A stretch of 14,768 nt of DNA from the NCBI GenBank assembly GCA_900752445.1, contig CAADVN010000177.1:1-14768 (forward strand), given 5' to 3'. Source of the stretch: an uncultured Oscillospiraceae bacterium (GTDB taxonomy: Bacteria; Bacillota; Clostridia; Oscillospirales; Oscillospiraceae). The notes below the pieces were generated by a model, which saw only the letters and a list, made by a program, of their open reading frames with translations, searched no databases and was not told the origin of the DNA. A program made the position numbers and the translations under genes. Below are positions 6,507-11,500 of this stretch, in pieces (position 1 is the stretch's first letter; each line of letters opens with the position of its first letter).

Positions 6507-6538
6507 AAATAGAAAAAGCGCCGCGGACACTGCGGCGC
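6507..6538 (-). terminator. Rho-independent terminator of the small conserved gene
   Basis: On the minus strand the stem GCGCCGC/GCGGCGC (6538-6532 with 6524-6518) is followed by TTTTTCTATTT. It begins 18 nt after the stop of the 72-residue gene and separates it from the TPR operon promoter. Confidence 0.85.
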
Positions 6539-6555
6539 ATACTCCAGCTCACTGG

Positions 6556-6774
6556 TCAGTATTCCGTTGTGATATCCCCGGCGTTTAAGCCATACAGGGC
6601 GCAGAACTCATCAAAATCGCCTTCGGAGCGGATGAGCATGACCTCGCTTATCCTGCCGGAGCGGCGGTCTTTGAAGCCGGCCACGCGCTCGCCGGTACAG
6701 ATGCTGGAGCGTATGACAGGACGCAGGTTTTCCCTGTCAAAATCAAGGGTCTCACGCTTCTTTTTGTGGAACAT
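6556..6774 (-). CDS. Conserved small protein of unknown function
   Basis: This is a 72-residue protein with a basic N-terminus (HKKKRE) and a conserved-looking core, PVIRSSICTGERVAGFKD, followed by EVMLIRSEGDFDEF and a tail ending in GDITTEY. I recall similar small clostridial proteins sharing the ICTGE-VAGFKD and EVMLIR motifs; database labels such as aspartate dehydrogenase are not supported by this length or sequence. It has no signal peptide, membrane segment or obvious metal site. AAGGAGG lies 7 nt before the ATG, with its own consensus promoter and terminator, so it is a well-expressed single-gene unit. It is divergent from the LytTR gene and shares the region holding the putative LytTR site. 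Confidence 0.8.
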   Translation of the reverse strand: MFHKKKRETLDFDRENLRPVIRSSICTGERVAGFKDRRSGRISEVMLIRSEGDFDEFCALYGLNAGDITTEY

Positions 6775-6796
6775 ACTGCCGCCTCCTTTGCTTCAG

Positions 6797-6825
6797 ATGA
6801 TACCCTGAGCCGCCGATGATGTCAA
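6797..6825 (-). promoter_or_regulatory. Sigma-A promoter of the small conserved gene
   Basis: On the minus strand, TTGACA (6825-6820), a 17-nt spacer and TATCAT (6802-6797). The start near 6790 leaves about 16 nt of leader, almost all of it Shine-Dalgarno region. Confidence 0.85.
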
Positions 6826-6831
6826 CACGGC

Positions 6832-6865
6832 GTGCAAGCTGTGCGCTCTCAGGTGCAAGCTGTGC
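6832..6865. promoter_or_regulatory. 13-bp direct repeat with 21-bp period, putative LytTR binding site
   Basis: GTGCAAGCTGTGC occurs exactly at 6832-6844 and 6853-6865, a 21-bp period. LytTR regulators bind two direct 9-bp repeats separated by 12-13 bp, the same geometry. On the minus strand each repeat contains ACAGCTTGC, which fits 7 of 9 positions of the LytTR consensus as I remember it. The repeats lie upstream of both divergent -35 boxes and next to a LytTR gene. Binding is inferred. Confidence 0.65.
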
Positions 6866-6873
6866 CCGGGCGC

Positions 6874-6901
6874 TTGAAATCTGCGCGCAGAGGGTTATAA
6901 T
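6874..6901 (+). promoter_or_regulatory. Sigma-A promoter of the LytTR operon
   Basis: TTGAAA (6874-6879), a 16-nt spacer and TATAAT (6896-6901). The predicted start is near 6908, about 15 nt before GTG 6923. The -10-to-start layout equals that of the HAD gene base for base in spacing. Confidence 0.8.
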
Positions 6902-6922
6902 CCAGTTCGAGGGGTGATGCGC

Positions 6923-7375
6923 GTGAAGATAAGGCTGGATGTCGGCGAAAAGAGGCGTCGTGAGGTAGAGCAGGCACTGACTGCCTGCGGCATAGAGATA
7001 GACGACGGCGCAGACCTCATCCTCTGTGAGACTGTGCACGGCCCGGAACGGCTGCTGGTACGCGACGATGAGACGGGCGAGCTCGTGCCCCTGCCGGTGG
7101 ACGACATCGTGTATATCGAGGCATTCGGCCATGATATGGAAGTGCACACCAGTGAGAGGAGCTATCGGCTGACCGAACGCCTGTACAAACTCCTGGACGC
7201 GCTTGGCCCCGAGAGATTCCTGCGCATAAGTAATTCCGTCATAATAGCAAAGGACAAGATAAGCTCCATCGCGCCGACGCTTTCGATGAAGTTCGTGCTG
7301 ACAATGCAAAACGGCAAAAAGGTGGACGTTACGCGCAGCTATTACTATATCTTCAAGGACAGCTTCGGCATATAG
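6923..7375 (+). CDS. LytTR-family DNA-binding transcriptional regulator
   Basis: This is a 150-residue protein. Residues 1-50 are a short N-terminal region, not a receiver domain. Residues 53-150 form a LytTR domain with the usual VPLPVDDIVYIEAFGHDMEVHT, LYKLLDALGPERFLRISNSVII and final KKVDVTRSYYY segments. LytTR domains bind DNA direct repeats and usually control membrane or surface functions. This receiver-less type typically sits next to a small membrane-protein gene, as here. GTG 6923 is chosen over GTG 6914 and ATG 6917, which lie inside the ribosome-binding sequence GGGGTGAT (6911-6918). GTG 6923 also gives the common start V/M-KIRLDV. It is followed after 11 nt by a two-helix membrane protein, and the repeat at 6832-6865 suggests autoregulation. 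Confidence 0.85.
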   Translation: MKIRLDVGEKRRREVEQALTACGIEIDDGADLILCETVHGPERLLVRDDETGELVPLPVDDIVYIEAFGHDMEVHTSERSYRLTERLYKLLDALGPERFLRISNSVIIAKDKISSIAPTLSMKFVLTMQNGKKVDVTRSYYYIFKDSFGI

Positions 7376-7386
7376 GGAGGCGGACG

Positions 7387-8046
7387 ATGGAACTTAAAGC
7401 GGTTATTCTGACCTTGCTGGCGGCAATGCTGGCGCTTCTGGCCGCCTGTGCGGGCTATTATTACGCCTATAAGCGGCACATAAACCGGGCGCTTTCGCAG
7501 CCGGGCAAAAAGCTCCTGAGACTGGCCCCGCCTCGCGTGGTGCTTATCGCGCTCGCCGGCGTGTTCGCCCTGTCCTGCCTGACGCTCGCCGTATCGGCGC
7601 TGCGGGACGCCGGCAGGCTCTCGAACCTGGGCGACATAGAGGCTGATATCGGCCTGCCGCAGGGCTGGGAGATGGAGAGCGCGATGGATGAGCGCGCCGC
7701 CGCCGTACTGTGCTTTGACGCCGGAGATGGCGGGCACAGCTTTTACGTCTATGAGAACGTGGGCGGCAAGGCCGCGGACTACGTGTTCAGGTACGGCGGC
7801 AGTTCGACCTCGATAGAGCGCGGCCTGCGCGCCTTCAGCTTTGGCGGCTCAACTGTGCTGATATCCATGAACGCCCTGCACATCGCGGCCATTGAGAGCC
7901 ACGGCGGCGGGCGGTATGAGCTCGACCCGGACGGGCCCTTCGTGCTGGTCATACCTGGCGGCGGCTTCGACGCATACGACAGCGCGGGCGCGCTGCTCGA
8001 CTTGGGGCAGGCGCAGTGGTTCGAGACGACAGACGCAGAAAAATAA
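7387..8046 (+). CDS. Membrane protein of unknown function, LytTR operon
   Basis: This is a 219-residue protein with two membrane segments (about 4-26 and 50-70) and a C-terminal domain of about 145 residues. With the short loop between helices carrying basic residues (YKRH, KKLLR), positive-inside reasoning places both termini outside. The C-terminal domain contains FYVYENVGGKAADYVFRYGG and LVIPGGGFDAYD; I do not recognise its family. GGGAGG lies 6 nt before the ATG, and the gene follows the LytTR stop by 11 nt, so they form one operon. In other Firmicutes LytTR proteins without receivers are often partnered or antagonised by such a membrane protein; that role is inference here. Confidence 0.7.
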   Translation: MELKAVILTLLAAMLALLAACAGYYYAYKRHINRALSQPGKKLLRLAPPRVVLIALAGVFALSCLTLAVSALRDAGRLSNLGDIEADIGLPQGWEMESAMDERAAAVLCFDAGDGGHSFYVYENVGGKAADYVFRYGGSSTSIERGLRAFSFGGSTVLISMNALHIAAIESHGGGRYELDPDGPFVLVIPGGGFDAYDSAGALLDLGQAQWFETTDAEK

Positions 8047-8053
8047 GGAGATA

Positions 8054-8090
8054 CCGGCGCCCGGGGCAGCGGACGCCGGCATCTTTCATT
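8054..8090. terminator. Probable terminator between convergent operons
   Basis: The stem CCGGCG/CGCCGG (8054-8059 with 8074-8079) has a 14-nt GC-rich loop and is followed by CATCTTTCATTT on the plus strand. It starts 7 nt after the LytTR operon's last stop and sits right after the stop (8086) of the opposing gene, so it may serve both. The loop is large and the U-tract weak. Confidence 0.55.
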
Positions 8091-8847
8091 TGAGGCCCAG
8101 ATAGAAGACCACCAGTGCCATTATCGGGATGAGCACCCACGCGATGTACCGTGAGGCGAGTTCCCAATCGGAGGGCTCGGCCCGGTCGGCGTCGCGGATA
8201 CGGAAGGACATGCTCCAGCGGAAGAGCTCGTCCGCGTAGAGAATGGAGACCGCCGTCATCACACATAGCACGACGCCGAGAAACCAGGGCGTCGCGCTGC
8301 CCTTGTGCGGGAGCTCGGGGCCGTATGCGAGGTCAAGAATGACGGCGGAGCTGGGCTCCATGGGGTCGATGGGTTCGCCGTCCGGGCCATAGGCAACGCC
8401 GCTAAAGCTAATGCTCAGGCCCGTGCTGACGGCGTTGCCGTCCTCGTCGTAGAGAATGATGATGCTGCCGTCCCGTAACATGCCGCCGCGAAAGAGCAGC
8501 TCGCCGTTCTCGTAAAGCTCCACGCCGGTCATGTGTGGTCCCAGCTCGACGTCCTCGGGCACTGCCTTGGGGTCTTCGACGACTGCGTAGGGCCCGTAGA
8601 GGTCGCCGCCATAGTGAAACTCCACGGTCTTGTCCGCCGAGACCACGAAGCTGGCCTCCACGCCGCCGATCCTGCCGGAGTAGACGGTGCCGCCGCCCGA
8701 CTGCTCTGGCACAAGTATGGAGTCCATATACTCAAAGCCCACGCGCGAGATGACGACAGGGTAGAGCACAGAAAACACCAACACCAACAGCACCGAAATG
8801 ATAAGCATGACCTTCTGAAAGGTCTCCAGGTTTCGTATCCTCTCCAT
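8086..8847 (-). CDS. Three-helix membrane protein of unknown function
   Basis: This is a 253-residue protein. One N-terminal membrane helix (11-35) precedes a roughly 150-residue domain predicted outside the cytoplasm. That domain has repeated beta-rich elements (TVYSGRIGGVEASFVVSADK, VEFHYGGDLYGPY, DPMEPSSAVILDL). Two C-terminal helices follow (about 187-204 and 233-251), joined by a cytoplasmic loop with FRWSMSFRIRDADRAEPSDWE. Similar proteins seem common in gut Oscillospirales as I recall, but I know no function. AAGGG lies 7 nt before the ATG. It is divergent from the truncated PadR gene; in intact loci such a regulator would plausibly control it. Confidence 0.75.
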   Translation of the reverse strand: MERIRNLETFQKVMLIISVLLVLVFSVLYPVVISRVGFEYMDSILVPEQSGGGTVYSGRIGGVEASFVVSADKTVEFHYGGDLYGPYAVVEDPKAVPEDVELGPHMTGVELYENGELLFRGGMLRDGSIIILYDEDGNAVSTGLSISFSGVAYGPDGEPIDPMEPSSAVILDLAYGPELPHKGSATPWFLGVVLCVMTAVSILYADELFRWSMSFRIRDADRAEPSDWELASRYIAWVLIPIMALVVFYLGLK

Positions 8848-8868
8848 ATTGATACCCTTGCATCATAA

Positions 8869-9354
8869 GCATATTATGACATCAAACGTGTCAGCCCGCC
8901 TGCATCTTTAGAATACCATACGGTGCTCCAGCTGAAAGAGAAAGGCTATCTTGCGAGCGATGTGGTAAAAGGGGAGCGGTATGCAGAAAAGGCGATCTAC
9001 TCGGTCACCGATGCCGGGAAAGCCTATTTCGAAACGTTGATGGATACCATTTCAGAACAGGACGTGCCGCTCACGTTTGACTTCAATGTTGTTGTCACGA
9101 ACCTCAATAAACTGGACAGACCCCGTGCTCTGGCCCTTGTCGAAAAACTGCGGGGCAGCATTCTTGCGTCCATGGTTAACAATGAGGCATATGCGCAGCG
9201 GTATGCGAACATTCCTCTGGTGGGCCGGACGATTTTTGACCAGCAGCGACTGTTATATCAGGCGCTTTTGGAATGGCTGGACGCTTTTTCTGCCCAGTTT
9301 ACCGAAGAGGGGATAGCCCGTGATGGTGAGGAGCAGCCTTACGGTGTTCTTTGA
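8869..9354 (+). pseudogene. PadR-family regulator, 5'-truncated remnant
   Basis: The conserved part runs from LQLKEKGYLASDVVKGERYAEKAIYSVTDAGKAYFETLM (end of the winged helix) into the helical C-terminal dimerisation domain, ending ...YQALLEWLDAFSAQF. PadR proteins normally have about 40 more residues before this, carrying the first helices and the recognition helix. Here the frame is closed by TAA at 8866-8868. The stub between reads AYYDIKRVSPP, which resembles the PadR G-Y-(D/E)-I-K-(K/R) motif run directly into the wing, so an internal deletion is likely. The only start candidate, GTG 8923, has no ribosome-binding site. The 3' end overlaps yjdF by 32 nt. It is probably non-functional in DNA binding. 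Confidence 0.7.
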
Positions 9355-9736
9355 GGCTCCGTTCTGGGTCGGGGTCTATGAGCGCGAGGACGGCGAGAGG
9401 TATGAGGCCTGCAAGATTATCTTCGGGGCGGAGCCGAAGGACTATGAGGTGTGGGACTATTTGCTGACAAATTGGGGCCGGTTGAAATTCAGCCCGCCAG
9501 TCAGGTCGGAGCACATTGAGGAACGCAGGATGAATCCCAAGCGGCTGCAGCGCGAGATAAGCAGCGAGCTGAAGGGAACCGGCGTTGGGACAAAGGCGCA
9601 GCAGGCTCTGAAGCTGCAGCATGAGCAGAACAAAACTGAGCGCAAGAGCAAAAGCCGCGAACATAAGGAAGCTGAAAAAGTGCGGAAATATGAGCAGCGC
9701 CAACAGAAAAGGCGCGAAAAGCACAGGGGGCACTGA
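9323..9736 (+). CDS. yjdF: YjdF family protein (DUF2992)
   Basis: This is a 137-residue protein. The N-terminal half, LTVFFEAPFWVGVYER then KIIFGAEPKDYEVWDYLL and KFSPPV, and the highly charged C-terminal helix with NPKRLQREIS, GTKAQQALKLQHEQNKTERK and EKHRGH match DUF2992/YjdF closely. YjdF's biochemical role is unknown. In many Firmicutes its mRNA carries the yjdF riboswitch, which senses azaaromatic compounds, linking it to resistance against planar aromatic toxins. Here no riboswitch can be upstream, because the gene starts within the PadR remnant. ATG 9323 is chosen (GTG 9320 and 9326 are alternatives), with AGGGG 11 nt upstream. Its present promoter is unclear. Confidence 0.9.
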   Translation: MVRSSLTVFFEAPFWVGVYEREDGERYEACKIIFGAEPKDYEVWDYLLTNWGRLKFSPPVRSEHIEERRMNPKRLQREISSELKGTGVGTKAQQALKLQHEQNKTERKSKSREHKEAEKVRKYEQRQQKRREKHRGH

Positions 9737-9772
9737 ATAAGAAACAGCCGCGGCGCCTGCTGACCGGCAACG

Positions 9773-9809
9773 AAAAAGACCGCCGAAGTCAAAAGACTTC
9801 GGCGGTCTT
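9773..9809 (-). terminator. Rho-independent terminator of tRNA-Pro
   Basis: A perfect 15-bp stem (9776-9790 with 9795-9809, loop of 4) is followed on the minus strand by further T residues, so the run around the stem end reads TTTTT. It begins at the final A of the tRNA CCA end. On the plus strand no T-tract follows, so it is specific for the tRNA. Confidence 0.9.
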
Positions 9810-9884
9810 GGTCGGAGTGGCGAGACTTGAACTCGCGGCCTCATGGTCCCGAACCATGCGCGCTACCATCTGCGCTACACCCCG
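9809..9884 (-). tRNA. tRNA-Pro (anticodon CGG)
   Basis: The gene is 76 nt including an encoded CCA. The acceptor stem CGGGGTG pairs with CACTCCG (one G-T pair). The D arm is GCGC/GCGC, and the anticodon arm CATGG-TTCGGGA-CCATG gives anticodon CGG, reading CCG. A 5-nt variable loop precedes the T arm GCGAG-TTCAAGT-CTCGC, and the discriminator base is A. All stems are complete, so the tRNA should be functional. Confidence 0.97.
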
Positions 9885-9897
9885 AGACAGCTTTATC

Positions 9898-9926
9898 ATT
9901 ATAATTAGCCTGGCCGCTCTTGTCAA
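9898..9926 (-). promoter_or_regulatory. Consensus promoter of tRNA-Pro
   Basis: On the minus strand, TTGACA (9926-9921), a 17-nt spacer and TATAAT (9903-9898) match consensus exactly. Start near 9891 leaves about 7 nt to be trimmed before the mature 5' end at 9884. Confidence 0.93.
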
Positions 9927-9967
9927 GCAAATTTTTCTTTTCGCGCATATTTGCAGCCTTGTCCAAA

Positions 9968-9973
9968 TATAAT
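9968..9973 (+). promoter_or_regulatory. -10 element predicting a leaderless M23 mRNA
   Basis: TATAAT ends 7 nt before the A of the ATG at 9980, so transcription should begin at the start codon itself. No Shine-Dalgarno sequence precedes that ATG. I see no good -35 at 16-18 nt upstream, so the promoter may be weak, activated, or read by another sigma factor. Confidence 0.55.
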
Positions 9974-9979
9974 GTCAGC

Positions 9980-10843
9980 ATGAAGACGAATTCTGGATAC
10001 AATTATAAAATAATCTTCGCTTCCGTGCTGTTCATCGTTATTACCGCGGTCAAGCTGCTTTTCCCGGCCCAGACCGAGGGCATCCGTGCACGCGTCCGCG
10101 AGGCCGTCAGCCGCGACGCAGATTACACGGAGGTGTTCGAGAGCCTCGGCACGCGCTTGTCCGATGGAGCGGAGCGGGCCGCAGCACTGTTATTCGGCAG
10201 CGAACGCGCGGTATCGGCCTCTCAGCCCGTCGCTTATGAGCCAACTACCCTCGACGATATTCGCGGCGAGGCTGAATACCTCCTTGTCGATAGCCCGGAG
10301 CCCGCTGTTTCCGCAGAGCCCAGCCCATCGCCCACACCGGAGCCCGAACCTACGCCCTCTGAGACCCCCGCTTCGGTCACGGCCTTTCTCGAGTCGCAGG
10401 CTGAGTTCGCCGACTACGCCGTCCCGGCAAACGTCAGCTACGATATGCCGCAGCTGCCCTTTGAGTTTACCAGCCCTGTCTCCGGATACACCTCGTCCGG
10501 TTTCGGCTACAGGCTGCATCCCATTGAAAACGAGGTCAAGTTCCACTACGGTACCGACTTCGCAGTATACTCCGGCACGGACGTCCACGCTTTCGCCGAC
10601 GGCACCGTGGCGCTCATGGGCTGGGATGCGGGCTATGGCAACTACGTCATACTCGAGCACGCGAACGGCTGGCAGAGCCTTTATGCGCATTGCTCAGAGG
10701 TGCTGGTCTACAGCGGCCAGAGCGTCGGCATGGGCGACGTCATAGCGAAATCAGGGGCCACAGGCGAAGTGACCGGCCCGCATCTCCACTTTGAGCTCCG
10801 TGACGACGGCGTGTTCTACAATCCGGAGTTCTGGCTGGCATGA
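9980..10843 (+). CDS. M23 (LytM-type) peptidase, SpoIVFA-like
   Basis: This is a 287-residue protein: one N-terminal membrane helix (10-28), a helical region, a Pro/Glu/Ser-rich linker (about 105-132), and an M23 domain (160-287). The zinc site is complete: His189 and Asp193 in HYGTD and His270 in HLHFE, with His237 (LYAHCS) and His268 as catalytic histidines. M23 domains cut peptide cross-links in peptidoglycan. The gene overlaps an M50 site-2 protease gene by 4 nt, the same order as spoIVFA-spoIVFB. So it may instead, or also, bind and restrain that protease during sporulation. ATG 9980 is preferred over the upstream TTG 9920, which lies in the divergent tRNA promoter. Confidence 0.85.
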   Translation: MKTNSGYNYKIIFASVLFIVITAVKLLFPAQTEGIRARVREAVSRDADYTEVFESLGTRLSDGAERAAALLFGSERAVSASQPVAYEPTTLDDIRGEAEYLLVDSPEPAVSAEPSPSPTPEPEPTPSETPASVTAFLESQAEFADYAVPANVSYDMPQLPFEFTSPVSGYTSSGFGYRLHPIENEVKFHYGTDFAVYSGTDVHAFADGTVALMGWDAGYGNYVILEHANGWQSLYAHCSEVLVYSGQSVGMGDVIAKSGATGEVTGPHLHFELRDDGVFYNPEFWLA

Positions 10844-11373
10844 GGAGTTTTAAGTTCGACATAAGCGCCGGGGGCGTATTGCTGCTCGCGGCGCTGTATT
10901 TTTTTATGGACGGAGCGGACTTCGCGGCGCTCATACTTGCGGCGGCGGCGCATGAGTTGGGGCACCTGCTCGCGCTGCGGCTCTGCGGCGCACGGATACG
11001 CGGCTTTTCGGCGGACCTTGGCGGCGCGGTGATATCCAGAAGCGGGGCGCTGAGCACGGCGCAGGAGCTGTTCTGCCTCGCGGCTGGGCCAGGCGCGGGG
11101 CTGTTGTACGCGCTTGCGGCATCGAATGCGGATGGAGGGCTGCTGCTGTGCTCGGCGGGTATGAGCCTGGCGCTGTCGGTATTCAATCTGCTGCCCTGTC
11201 CGCCGCTGGATGGGGGCAGGATGGCTGAAGCTGTATTCGGCCGGAGACCGGCGGCCATCTGCGGCCTGCTGACGGCTTCGGCGGGGTTCCTCACCGGCTT
11301 TGCTCTGCTTATAAGCGGACACGGCGCGGCGCTGTTTCTGGCCGGGGCCATACTGCTTTTAAAAAATGTGTGA
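10840..11373 (+). CDS. M50-family site-2 zinc metalloprotease, SpoIVFB-like
   Basis: This is a 177-residue, very hydrophobic protein. HELGH at 38-42 supplies two zinc ligands and the catalytic Glu39, and NLLPCPPLDGGR at 116-127 supplies the third ligand, Asp124, in the family's N-x-L-P-x-x-x-L-D-G motif. Both lie in predicted membrane helices, as in intramembrane proteases. SpoIVFB of Bacillus removes the prosequence of pro-sigma-K in the mother cell; the length and its M23 partner fit that group, but M50 paralogs with other substrates exist. It starts inside the stop codon of the M23 gene (ATGA). No terminator is visible before the radical SAM gene. Confidence 0.85.
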   Translation: MRSFKFDISAGGVLLLAALYFFMDGADFAALILAAAAHELGHLLALRLCGARIRGFSADLGGAVISRSGALSTAQELFCLAAGPGAGLLYALAASNADGGLLLCSAGMSLALSVFNLLPCPPLDGGRMAEAVFGRRPAAICGLLTASAGFLTGFALLISGHGAALFLAGAILLLKNV

Positions 11374-11458
11374 GAGAAGGCCATTACGCAATACACGGGG
11401 CAGCGCGACGCGGGAAATGCGACGATGCTCGGCGTTGGGCTTGTATTTACCCGGGAAA

Positions 11459-11467
11459 TGTTATAAA
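11459..11467 (+). promoter_or_regulatory. Possible extended -10 promoter before the radical SAM gene
   Basis: TG-T-TATAAA (11459-11467) is an extended -10 element, with TTGTAT (11441-11446) as a poor -35 at 15 nt. It would give a leader of about 27 nt before ATG 11501. Read-through from the M50 gene is equally possible. Confidence 0.4.
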
Positions 11468-11500
11468 ATGCTCACTGAATATGATTGGGAGCATGATGGG

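Noticed and set aside
8848..9322. A yjdF riboswitch upstream of yjdF
   Set aside because: The whole region reads as PadR coding sequence up to the overlap; no room for a structured leader.
9920..9979. TTG 9920 as the start of the M23 protein
   Set aside because: It overlaps the divergent tRNA promoter, has no ribosome-binding site, and would put a 20-residue extension before the membrane helix.
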